Assembly (NCBI GenBank): GCA_024710675.1
Contig: JANJUH010000029.1
Coordinates: 1 to 9,122 of the forward strand
From: Lysobacterales bacterium
Lineage (GTDB): Bacteria > Pseudomonadota > Gammaproteobacteria > Xanthomonadales > SZUA-5
Direction of reading: 5' to 3'
DNA: 9,122 bases
The position numbers and the translations under genes are program-made. Within the stretch, counting starts at the first letter, position 1, and every line of letters starts with the position of its first letter. Shown here piece after piece: positions 1 through 5,622 of this stretch. Under the pieces are notes generated by a model that saw only the letters and a list, made by a program, of their open reading frames with translations, was not told the DNA's origin and did not search any database.

Positions 1-680
1 ACCTGGCGCGCACCGCCCTCCAGTGCCGCCAGCGAGTTCGCGACGGCGAGGCCCAGGTCGTTGTGGCAGTGCGCACTGAAGATCACCGAATCGGCGCCGA
101 CCACTTCGCGCTTGAGGCGTGCGAACAGCTCACGGATCTCCTCGGGCGTGCTGTAGCCCACGGTGTCCGGAACGTTGACGGTGCGCGCACCGGCGGCGAT
201 GACGGCCGAGAACACCTCGATCAGGAACTCGGGCTCGGTGCGGATCGCGTCCTCGGCGGAGAACTCGACGTCGTCGACGTAACGGCGCGCCAGCTCGACG
301 GCGGCGATGGCGGATTCCAGCACCTGTCCCTTGTCCATGCCCAGCTTGTGCTGGCGATGCAGCGGGCTGGTCGAGATGAAGGTGTGGATGCGACCACGCT
401 GGGCGTGCTCGACGGCGCGCGCGCAGGCTTCGATGTCGCCGCGCGTGGCGCGGGCGAGGCCGGCGATCGTCGCGCCCTTGACCTCGCGGGCGATGCCGGC
501 GACGGCAGCGAAGTCATCGGGGCTCGCCGAGGGGAAGCCAGCCTCGATCACGTCGACCCCGAGTTCGGCGAGCGCGTGGGCGAGGCGGCGCTTGCCGCGG
601 GGGTCCATCGAGAAGCCGGGCGCCTGCTCGCCGTCGCGCAGGGTGGTATCGAAGACGATGACGCGGTTCGGGTCGACCAT
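1..680 (-). CDS. leuA: 2-isopropylmalate synthase, N-terminal 226 residues (cut by window edge)
   Basis: LeuA condenses acetyl-CoA with 2-oxoisovalerate to give 2-isopropylmalate, the first committed step of leucine synthesis in the cytoplasm. The reading frame is open through the left edge, so only the N-terminal part of the catalytic TIM barrel is present; the C-terminal regulatory domain that binds leucine lies outside. Visible motifs are FDTTLRDGEQAPG (residues 10-22), with the first metal-binding Asp at 11 and the catalytic Arg at 15, IEAGFP (45-50), STSPLHRQHKLG (103-114), VEFSAEDA (138-145), NVPDTVGY (169-176) and HCHNDLG (204-210), whose two His residues complete the divalent metal site. 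These match bacterial LeuA rather than homocitrate or citramalate synthase, although relatives share the barrel. The ATG at 680 has a GGAG ribosome site about seven bases upstream and starts where LeuA homology starts. It lies downstream of a leucine-rich leader and attenuator hairpin, so leucine-dependent attenuation is expected. Confidence 0.96.
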   Translation of the reverse strand, partial: MVDPNRVIVFDTTLRDGEQAPGFSMDPRGKRRLAHALAELGVDVIEAGFPSASPDDFAAVAGIAREVKGATIAGLARATRGDIEACARAVEHAQRGRIHTFISTSPLHRQHKLGMDKGQVLESAIAAVELARRYVDDVEFSAEDAIRTEPEFLIEVFSAVIAAGARTVNVPDTVGYSTPEEIRELFARLKREVVGADSVIFSAHCHNDLGLAVANSLAALEGGARQ

Positions 681-710
681 GTTGAGCTCCGTCACGTTTG
701 CAAGCCTCCA

Positions 711-752
711 GAAAGCGAAAGCCCCGCCCTCGTTGCCGAGGTGCGGGGCTTT
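711..752 (-). terminator. Leu attenuator: intrinsic terminator hairpin before leuA
   Basis: Read on the minus strand, AAAGCCCCGC (752-743) pairs perfectly with GCGGGGCTTT (727-718). Inside, CCTCG (741-737) pairs with CGAGG (732-728) around a GCAA tetraloop, with one bulged base at 742. The hairpin is followed by TTTCGCTTTC, an imperfect U-rich tract. It lies between the stop codon of a leucine-rich leader ORF and the leuA ribosome site, where an attenuator terminator is expected. The stem is visible in the sequence; its role in attenuation is inferred from position. Confidence 0.8.
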
Positions 753-812
753 GGGATCCTTCTTCTCTCCCCTGCGCCGGTCGCTCAGACCTGGCGGCAG
801 CCACACACCTCG
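737..812 (-). promoter_or_regulatory. Candidate antiterminator pairing of the leu leader
   Basis: On the minus strand CGAGGTGTG (812-804), located just after the leucine codons of the leader ORF, can pair over nine bases, with one G-U wobble, with CGCACCTCG (745-737), the loop-side part of the 5' arm of the terminator. This is the 2:3 pairing expected in transcription attenuation. A ribosome stalled on the leucine codons would leave 812-804 free and block the terminator, whereas one reaching the stop codon would cover it. The complementarity is seen in the sequence; use in the cell is inferred. A competing 1:2 pairing is weak. Confidence 0.5.
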
Positions 813-886
813 CGTTGGCGCGCAAGCAGTCGAAGCGCTAGCAGGGCGCCCAAACGATGCTTGTTGCGGTGCGGCATTGAGATCAT
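785..886 (-). CDS. leuL: leu leader peptide (33 aa, attenuation)
   Basis: This is a short ORF of 33 codons on the leuA strand, ending in TGA about 33 bases before the terminator hairpin. Residues 12-21 read LGALLALRLL: six leucines in ten codons, encoded TTG, CTG, CTA, CTT, CTG, CTT. CTA and CTT are unusual choices in such GC-rich DNA. That is the hallmark of a leader peptide whose ribosome stalls when charged leucyl-tRNA is scarce. The tail is VCGCRQV. Two in-frame ATGs exist (886 and 877); neither has a convincing Shine-Dalgarno sequence, and the presumed promoter puts the transcript start almost on the first ATG, so leaderless translation is possible. The symbol is by position and function, since leader peptides are not conserved in sequence. 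The codon run is observed; the regulatory role is inferred. Confidence 0.72.
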   Translation of the reverse strand: MISMPHRNKHRLGALLALRLLARQREVCGCRQV

Positions 887-904
887 GGGGGCGAGAGTGC
901 CCCC
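887..904. repeat. GGGGGC/GCCCCC inverted repeat over the leu promoter
   Basis: GGGGGC (887-892) and GCCCCC (899-904) form a perfect six-base inverted repeat around the six bases GAGAGT. It covers the presumed -10 element and transcription start of the leu leader, and could be an operator or simply GC-rich coincidence. No known regulator site is recognised. Confidence 0.35.
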
Positions 905-923
905 CGATTCATGGAGCTGTCAA
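894..923 (-). promoter_or_regulatory. Putative leu promoter
   Basis: A perfect -35 box TTGACA lies at 923-918 on the minus strand. With an 18-base spacer the -10 position holds CACTCT (899-894), a poor match to TATAAT. Transcription would begin near 887, at or one base before the leader ATG at 886. The position between the terminator of the upstream gene and the leader ORF supports a promoter here. The -35 is strong evidence, the -10 is not. Confidence 0.45.
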
Positions 924-956
924 GCGCGTGAATGCGGCTTTCGACCATTGCAGGGG

Positions 957-992
957 AAGAACAGGCGTGCTGCCCGGACCGGACAGCACGCC
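957..992 (-). terminator. Intrinsic terminator of the TerB-like gene
   Basis: On the minus strand GGCGTGCTG (992-984) pairs perfectly with CAGCACGCC (972-964) and is followed by TGTTCTT. It lies 55 bases past the stop codon of the TerB-like gene and before the leu promoter, so it should separate the two transcripts. Confidence 0.75.
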
Positions 993-1047
993 CCCACTCG
1001 TCGCCGGAGAGCGCAGACCCCGGCGGCGAGCCCCCGTCCGATCCGCT

Positions 1048-1503
1048 TCAGCTGCCGATACGCTCGCGCATGGCCTCGGCGTCGATTCCCAGCACCTTGC
1101 CGACGCGGGTCAGCCAGGACTTTTCCGGAATGCGCACGCGACCATCGGCCTTGGCGAGGTTGAGCAGGGCCTCGAGCAGCTCCTCGGAATGCGTGGAACT
1201 GGCCGGATAAACGGCCAGGAAGCGCTTGACCTCGCCCTCGACATCGAGCCCGCCGGCGCGTCCACGCTCGAAGTTCTCGAAGGCGACCTTACGCCCGACC
1301 TTCGACAGCTCCATGCGCTCGATCAGTTCCTCGCCGTGCTCGGCCTCCTCGTGCGTCACCACGCCATCGGCGCGCGCGAGCGAACCCAGCAGCGAGAACA
1401 GCACGGAAATGAACACCTCTTCCTTGGGATCCAGCGTTTCCTGCTTGAACAGGGCGCCCAGCGTCTCGCTGACCCAACCGAATGCCCCGGACTTCTCTGC
1501 CAT
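1048..1503 (-). CDS. TerB-like (tellurite-resistance/DjlA-type) domain protein
   Basis: This is a 151-residue soluble, acidic, all-helical protein with two spaced acidic motifs typical of the TerB fold: ADGVVTHEEAE (45-55) and ADGRVRIPE (119-127). In the family, these helix-loop-helix motifs carry Asp/Glu residues that can bind metal. TerB-like domains occur in tellurite-resistance operons, in the DjlA co-chaperone and in many stand-alone proteins of unknown role. Here no terC, terD or other ter gene is nearby, so the name does not imply tellurite resistance. No signal peptide or membrane segment is seen, so the protein is probably cytoplasmic. The ATG at 1503 has GGAG at a suitable distance. 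It appears to be a single-gene unit: it ends in a strong terminator, and its upstream neighbour gshA is separated by 257 bases with REP-like repeats. A weak -10-like TAGCAT lies about 35 bases upstream of the start. Cellular function is unknown. Confidence 0.85.
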   Translation of the reverse strand: MAEKSGAFGWVSETLGALFKQETLDPKEEVFISVLFSLLGSLARADGVVTHEEAEHGEELIERMELSKVGRKVAFENFERGRAGGLDVEGEVKRFLAVYPASSTHSEELLEALLNLAKADGRVRIPEKSWLTRVGKVLGIDAEAMRERIGS

Positions 1504-1658
1504 CGTCGATCTCCGTTGCTGCTTCCCCGCCGTGATGCTAGCCCGACTCGTGCCCGGGCGTGCAGCGGGGCATGAAGGTATGCGGCGAAGAACGGGGGAT
1601 CGTTGGATGTGGGGACATCATGGCTTTGGGACCGGGGAAAGGCTCCGCAATGCCTGAT

Positions 1659-1726
1659 GTAGGAGCGCCCTTGGGCGCGATCCGGGTTTGCGGCAAGGTC
1701 CTTTCGCGCGCAGAGCGCGCTCCTAC
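1659..1726. repeat. REP-like inverted repeat pair (GTAGGAGCGC heads)
   Basis: GTAGGAGCGCCCTTGGGCGC begins at 1659 on the plus strand, and the inverted copy GTAGGAGCGCGCTCTGCGCG begins at 1726 on the minus strand. Each unit carries its own small GCGC-type stem after a GTAGGA head, and the ten-base heads at 1659-1668 and 1717-1726 are exact inverted repeats. This matches the organisation of repetitive extragenic palindromes in pseudomonads and xanthomonads, which often occur as inverted pairs between genes. A degenerate third head (GTAGGACCGCCC, 1755-1744, minus strand) lies nearer to gshA. The whole cluster lies between gshA and the TerB-like gene and could act as a terminator or mRNA 3' stabiliser for gshA. 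Membership of a genome-wide family cannot be seen from one window. Confidence 0.65.
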
Positions 1727-1760
1727 GGTTGCGGCGGAGCACCGGGCGGTCCTACGGGGG

Positions 1761-3131
1761 TCAATACGCAAACTCGCGGAACACGCGATCGATGTTGCCC
1801 TGCCAGGCGCCGTGGTAGAGCGCGAGCTTGCGGTCGGCGGGCGAGATGCCGGCGTGGGTGAACTCGAGCAGGGGTTCGAGGTAGATGCGCTCGTCGACCC
1901 CGTTGCGATTGAGCCGGCCGCGCCGGCGCAGGCCCTCGGCGGCGATCGCCAGCATGCGCTCGCCGATCGCGCGCACGCTTTCGCCGCGAAAAGGCGTGCG
2001 CAATCCGTGCTTCGGCACGTCGGCACGCAACTGTTGGCGTTCCTCGATCGACCAGTCCTTGCACAGGTCCCAGGCGGCATCGAGCGCCGCGCTGTCGTAG
2101 AGCAAGCCCACCCACAGCGCCGGCAGTGCGCAGATGCGGTTCCACGGGCCGCTGTCGGCGCCACGCATCTCGAGGTAGCGCTTCAGGCGCACCTCGGGGA
2201 AGGCCGTGGTCAGGTGGTCGGAGAAGTCCGCCAGCGTCGGGCGCTGGCCCTCGAAACCGGCGAGGCGCCCGGCAAGAAAATCGCGGAAGCTCAAGCCCAG
2301 CGCGTTGTGGTAGGTGCCCTCGCGATACACGAAGTACATCGGCACATCGAGGATGTAGTCGAGGTAGCGCTCGAAGCCGAAGCCGTCCTCGAAGACAAAG
2401 TCGATCAGTCCGGTGCGGTCGGGATCGGTGTCGGTCCAGACCTGCGAGCGATAGCTCTGGTAGCCGTTCGGCACGCCGTCGGTGAAGGGTGAATCGGCGA
2501 ACAGCGCCGTCGCCACCGGCTGCAGGGCCAGCGAGACACGGAACTTGCGCACCATGTCGGCCTCGTCGGCGAAATCGAGGTTGACTTGCACGGTGCAGGT
2601 GCGCGTCATCATGTCCAGGCCCAGGGATCCGCGCGTCGGCATGTAGGCCTGCATCAGGCCGTAGCGCCCCTTGGGCATCCACGGCATGTCGGCGCGCTTC
2701 CACTTCGGCTGGAAGCCCATGCCGAGGAAGCCCAGGCCCATCGGCTCGGCGATCGAGCGCACCTCGCGCAAGTGGCCTTCGACCTCGCAGCAGGTCTGGT
2801 GCAGCGTTTCGAGCTGGGCGCCGGAAAGCTCGAGCTGGCCGGCCGGCTCCAGCGTGATCGAGGAACCATCGGGCCGCTTCAGCGCGATCAGGTGCCCGCC
2901 CTCGTGAATGCGCTCCCAGCCATGGCTGGCAGCAATACCTTCGAGCAGCGCACCGATTCCGCGCTCACCCTCGTAAGGCGGTGGCCGCAGATCGTCATTC
3001 CGGAAGCCGAACTTCTCGTGCTCGGTGCCGATGCGCCACTGCGCGGGCGTGCGGCAGCCACCGGCCATGAAATCGAGCATCTGGCGGCGGTCGTCGATCG
3101 TTGCGCTGGCTGTCTTGCTGGGTGAACTCAA
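1761..3131 (-). CDS. gshA: Glutamate--cysteine ligase, plant/alphaproteobacterial type
   Basis: The enzyme joins L-glutamate and L-cysteine with ATP to form gamma-glutamylcysteine, the first and usually rate-limiting step of glutathione synthesis in the cytoplasm. The 456-residue length fits the plant/alphaproteobacterial class of GshA (GCS2-like), not the longer enterobacterial form. Motifs seen are IGTEHEKFGF (34-43) and LEPAGQLELSGA (94-105), which carry metal/ATP-site glutamates, then WMPKGRYGLMQAYMPTRG (151-168), MTRTCTVQVNLDF (175-187) and KRYLEMRGAD (317-326). The start was set at TTG 3131 because GGAG (3141-3138) lies six bases upstream. The first ATG that follows (M18, just before the conserved IGTEHEK region) has no such site, and upstream extensions run through slyX. 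The gene follows slyX by 47 bases on the same strand and is probably co-transcribed. REP-like repeats lie downstream. gshB is not in the window. Confidence 0.95.
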   Translation of the reverse strand: MSSPSKTASATIDDRRQMLDFMAGGCRTPAQWRIGTEHEKFGFRNDDLRPPPYEGERGIGALLEGIAASHGWERIHEGGHLIALKRPDGSSITLEPAGQLELSGAQLETLHQTCCEVEGHLREVRSIAEPMGLGFLGMGFQPKWKRADMPWMPKGRYGLMQAYMPTRGSLGLDMMTRTCTVQVNLDFADEADMVRKFRVSLALQPVATALFADSPFTDGVPNGYQSYRSQVWTDTDPDRTGLIDFVFEDGFGFERYLDYILDVPMYFVYREGTYHNALGLSFRDFLAGRLAGFEGQRPTLADFSDHLTTAFPEVRLKRYLEMRGADSGPWNRICALPALWVGLLYDSAALDAAWDLCKDWSIEERQQLRADVPKHGLRTPFRGESVRAIGERMLAIAAEGLRRRGRLNRNGVDERIYLEPLLEFTHAGISPADRKLALYHGAWQGNIDRVFREFAY

Positions 3132-3137
3132 GGGGTG

Positions 3138-3141
3138 CTCC
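3138..3141 (-). promoter_or_regulatory. Ribosome site deciding the TTG start of gshA
   Basis: GGAG on the minus strand is followed by six bases and then TTG at 3131. No ATG or GTG codon in the same frame has a comparable site, so this site decides the start. Confidence 0.65.
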
Positions 3142-3178
3142 GTGTCAGTCCGTCCCGATCCATCGAGGCGACAGTCGA

Positions 3179-3403
3179 TCAGTAATGGGGTGGTGGCGGC
3201 TCGGCTGAGGCATCCGGGCGCAGCGCGCCGCGCAGGCCCTCGAGTCCCATTCTCAGGCTGCCCAGTTCGGCCTCCAGCCGTTCGATGCGCTGGTGGGCCT
3301 CGTGCAAGGCCTGGCCGAGCGTCTGCAAGGCCTCCTCCTGGAAGGCCACGCGGATCTCCAGTTCCTCGATGCGCCCCTGCGCGTCCTGCGCCTGATCGTC
3401 CAT
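3179..3403 (-). CDS. slyX: SlyX family protein
   Basis: SlyX proteins are small coiled-coil proteins of about 70-75 residues, widespread in proteobacteria and of unknown molecular function. This one has 74 residues. Residues 11-58 form a continuous amphipathic heptad pattern (RIEELEIRVAFQEEALQTL and onward), and the protein ends in the PPPPHY tail that is characteristic of the family; both the length and the tail fit closely. The ATG at 3403 is preceded by a GGGGA-type ribosome site. The start is only 47 bases from the divergently read ECF sigma factor, so the two promoters must lie very close or overlap the neighbouring coding sequence. gshA follows 47 bases downstream on the same strand, which suggests a shared transcript. 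The known name comes from a locus next to slyD in enterobacteria; no slyD is seen here. Confidence 0.93.
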   Translation of the reverse strand: MDDQAQDAQGRIEELEIRVAFQEEALQTLGQALHEAHQRIERLEAELGSLRMGLEGLRGALRPDASAEPPPPHY

Positions 3404-3415
3404 GCCTGTCCCCGC

Positions 3416-3444
3416 TCGCCAGTCGCCGCCGAATGCCCCACAAT
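3416..3444 (+). promoter_or_regulatory. Possible promoter for the ECF sigma factor (leaderless mRNA)
   Basis: CACAAT (3439-3444) matches four of six bases of TATAAT, and TCGCCA (3416-3421) matches four of six of TTGACA, with a 17-base spacer. Transcription would then start about seven bases on, at the ATG at 3451, giving a leaderless message. That agrees with the absence of any Shine-Dalgarno sequence before this gene. The matches are modest and could arise by chance. Confidence 0.35.
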
Positions 3445-3450
3445 CCGCGC

Positions 3451-4038
3451 ATGAACATGAGTGATCCCGCCAACGACGACATCACTTTGCTGCTGGGAGA
3501 CGCCCGGCGCGGCAGCGCGCTGGCGCAGGAGCGACTCTACAGCTTCGTCTACCGGGAATTGCATCGACTCGCCGAACGCCAGTTGCGCGGCGACCGCGAG
3601 CACGGCGGCGCCACCTCACTGGTCCACGAGGCCTGGTTCAAGCTGAGCCGCGGCTCCACCGAGTTCAACGATCGCCAGCACTTCTTCGCCACGGCAGCGC
3701 GGGCGATGCGGCAGATCCTGATCGACCGCGCGCGCGAGCGTCAGGCCGACCGTCGCGGTGGCGGCGTGCGTGCGCAGACGCTGGACGGCGTCGCGCTGGA
3801 AGTCTCGGCTTCCGGGCAGGATCTGGAACTGCTGGCGCTGAACCAGGCGCTCGACCAGCTCGCCGCGCTCGACGAACGCCTTGCCCAGGTCGTCGAAATG
3901 CGCTTTTTCGGCGGCCTCGAACTCAGCGAGATCGCGCCCTTGCTGAAGGTCTCCGAGCGCACGCTCAAGCGCGACTGGCGACGGGCGCGCGCCTTCCTTT
4001 ACCAGAGCCTGGGCAGCGGCGCGCCACCGCCCGAATGA
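3451..4038 (+). CDS. ECF RNA polymerase sigma factor (TIGR02999-like, kinase-associated)
   Basis: This alternative sigma factor of 195 residues recruits RNA polymerase to a dedicated promoter set. Region 2 covers about residues 11-95, with VYRELHRLAERQLRGDREHGG (33-53), LVHEAWFKL (57-65), and HFFATAARAMRQILIDRAR (77-95) for core binding and -10 recognition. RRGGG follows at 101-105. Region 4 (about 128-187) contains VVEMRFFGGLELSEIA and the helix-turn-helix VSERTLKRDWRRARAFLY (167-184) for -35 contact. This motif set matches the TIGR02999 family. ATGs at 3433, 3451 and 3457 are in frame; 3451 was chosen because of the possible promoter spacing, but 3457 is equally possible. The TGA stop overlaps the ATG of the downstream kinase in ATGA, indicating translational coupling. 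No classical anti-sigma gene is present. In related pairs (EcfK-PknS of Xanthomonas citri, EcfP-PknT of Vibrio parahaemolyticus) the kinase controls the sigma factor. The regulon here is unknown. Confidence 0.92.
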   Translation: MNMSDPANDDITLLLGDARRGSALAQERLYSFVYRELHRLAERQLRGDREHGGATSLVHEAWFKLSRGSTEFNDRQHFFATAARAMRQILIDRARERQADRRGGGVRAQTLDGVALEVSASGQDLELLALNQALDQLAALDERLAQVVEMRFFGGLELSEIAPLLKVSERTLKRDWRRARAFLYQSLGSGAPPPE

Positions 4039-5567
4039 GCACCGCCGATCCGGCGCGTTGGGCGCGGGTATCTGCCGAGTTCGATCGCATCGTCGAGCTG
4101 GAGGGCGATGCCCGCGAGGCTGCCCTGGCTTTGCTCGCCGAGGAGGAGGCGGCCCTGGCCGCGGAAGTCCGTGCGCTGATCGCAGCCGACGCGCAATCCG
4201 ACGGCCTGCTCGAACACCGTGAGGAGACGCTGGCACCGATCGCCGCCGACCAGCGACCGGAACTCGGCGGCGGCTGGCGCGTCATCGAGGCGATCGGTCG
4301 CGGCGGCATGGGCGAAGTGTGGCTGGCCGAATCCCTGGGCGGCGGCGTCGGCCACCGGGCTGCCGTCAAGCTGCTCAAGCGCGGCATGGATTCCGATGCG
4401 CTGCTGGAGCGCTTCCTGCAGGAGCGCCGGATCCTCGCGCGGCTCTCGCACCCGGCCATTGCCGGCATGCTCGATGCCGGGATCACGCCGGACGGCCGTC
4501 CCTTCCTGGCCATGGAGTTCATCCGCGGCGAGCCGATCACCGCCTACGCGCGCCGCGCCGGCCTCGGGCTGACCGCCCGCATCCGCCTGCTCGCCGAGGT
4601 CGCCGACGCGGTCGACCACGCCCACCGGCAACTGGTGGTGCATCGCGATCTGAAGCCGGGCAATGTGCTGGTCGACGAAGAGGGCAAGCCGCACCTGCTC
4701 GACTTCGGGATCGCCAAGGTGCTCGGCGAAGACACCGACCAGCTCGTGGTGACGGCGACCGGCGTGCGCGTGCTGTCGCCTGCCTATGCCGCGCCGGAGC
4801 AGGTTCGTGGCGAGGATGTCTCGGTGGCTGCCGATGTCTACGGCCTCGGCGTGCTGCTCTACGAGCTGCTGACGGGACGCCTGCCGCACCAGCGCAGCGG
4901 CCGGGTCGAGCGCCTCGCCCAGGAGATCAGCGAGGAGCGCGCCCTGCGGCCCAGCAGCGCAGTCAGCGAGGCCGCACGCGCACAGGCCGTGCCCTGGGCG
5001 CGCCGACTGGCAGGCGATCTCGACACGATCCTGCTCAAGGCGATCCACCCCGAAGCGGAACGGCGTTATGCATCGGCCGCCGCGCTGGCCGACGATCTGC
5101 GTCGCTACCTGTCCGGACGTCCGATCCATGCGCGGCCTGACCGCGGCTGGTACCGCTTCGGCAAGTTCCTGTCACGCCATCGGCTGGCGACCGTTGTGAC
5201 CGGCGCCAGCCTGGTCCTCTTGCTCGGGACGCTGGGCTGGTCGCTCGGACAGGCCAGGACCGCGCACTCTGAGGCCCTTGCGGCAAGGGCCTTGCTCCGG
5301 CAACAGGCGCTTGCGATGGCGCAGGTCGAGGCCCGGTCGGCAACGCTCGCACGGGCGCTCGACGAACTCGCCGGCATCGATGCCCGTGGCTCGCCGGTCG
5401 CGCGCGCGCGGGCATGGCTGCGCGTCGCCACAGCGCTGGCCGATGCCGGGCAGGTCGACAGCGCCCGCCGGGCACTCGCGGTGTCACGCGAGCAGGCGGG
5501 CGCCAACCCCGATCCGGTGCTCGAGCGCGCGCAAGACCAACTGGAGTCGAGACTGGCGCGGCGCTGA
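4035..5567 (+). CDS. Transmembrane Ser/Thr protein kinase (Hanks type), partner of the ECF sigma factor
   Basis: This 510-residue kinase has a complete eukaryotic-like domain at about 80-360: glycine loop GRGGMGEV (88-95), ATP-binding Lys in AAVKLLK (K112), helix-C Glu (E130), catalytic loop HRDLKPGN (203-210, Asp 205), DFG (223-225) and APEQ (253-256). No catalytic residue is missing, so it should be active. An N-terminal helical, acidic segment (1-75) precedes it, as in other sigma-linked kinases. One membrane helix at about 384-405 would put residues 406-510 in the periplasm. That part is alanine- and arginine-rich, with a single TPR-like helical pair (ARARAWLRVATALADAGQVD, 456-475), much shorter than the TPR arrays often seen in relatives. 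The start overlaps the sigma-factor stop by four bases. The likely job is to sense an envelope signal and phosphorylate the sigma factor; this is inferred from known ECF-kinase pairs. Confidence 0.93.
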   Translation: MSTADPARWARVSAEFDRIVELEGDAREAALALLAEEEAALAAEVRALIAADAQSDGLLEHREETLAPIAADQRPELGGGWRVIEAIGRGGMGEVWLAESLGGGVGHRAAVKLLKRGMDSDALLERFLQERRILARLSHPAIAGMLDAGITPDGRPFLAMEFIRGEPITAYARRAGLGLTARIRLLAEVADAVDHAHRQLVVHRDLKPGNVLVDEEGKPHLLDFGIAKVLGEDTDQLVVTATGVRVLSPAYAAPEQVRGEDVSVAADVYGLGVLLYELLTGRLPHQRSGRVERLAQEISEERALRPSSAVSEAARAQAVPWARRLAGDLDTILLKAIHPEAERRYASAAALADDLRRYLSGRPIHARPDRGWYRFGKFLSRHRLATVVTGASLVLLLGTLGWSLGQARTAHSEALAARALLRQQALAMAQVEARSATLARALDELAGIDARGSPVARARAWLRVATALADAGQVDSARRALAVSREQAGANPDPVLERAQDQLESRLARR

Positions 5568-5593
5568 CCCGCCCGTGGCGGGGAGGCTATGCT
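5564..5593 (+). promoter_or_regulatory. Putative promoter of the DUF350 gene
   Basis: TATGCT (5588-5593) and CTGACC (5564-5569), 18 bases apart, each match four of six consensus bases. Transcription would start near 5600, just upstream of the ribosome site AGAGG at 5610-5614. The -35 overlaps the kinase stop codon. If it is real, the downstream genes can be expressed independently of the sigma/kinase transcript. Confidence 0.35.
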
Positions 5594-5609
5594 CGGCAGC
5601 GATCGTCGC

Positions 5610-5614
5610 AGAGG
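5610..5614 (+). promoter_or_regulatory. Ribosome site deciding the GTG start of the DUF350 gene
   Basis: AGAGG is followed by eight bases and then GTG at 5623, the only well-placed start in this frame. The nearby ATG at 5589 is in another frame. Confidence 0.6.
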
Positions 5615-5622
5615 TCCGCAGC

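Noticed and set aside
63..1163. 366-codon plus-strand frame (and a 422-codon frame at 307-1575)
   Set aside because: Both run antisense through leuA, the leu attenuator and the TerB-like gene, have low-complexity Arg/Ala/Gly products and no supporting ribosome site.
1560..2492. 310-codon plus-strand frame opposite the C-terminal part of gshA
   Set aside because: gshA on the other strand has full-length family motifs; this frame starts in the REP-like intergenic region and resembles no protein I know.
3025..3450. N-terminal extension of the sigma factor by about 140 codons
   Set aside because: It would run antisense through slyX and the start of gshA and is proline/arginine-rich; sigma region 2 begins only after 3451.
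5568..5582. CCCGCC-CGT-GGCGGG hairpin as a terminator after the kinase
   Set aside because: The stem is only six base pairs with a three-base loop and no T-tract; it is too weak to call.
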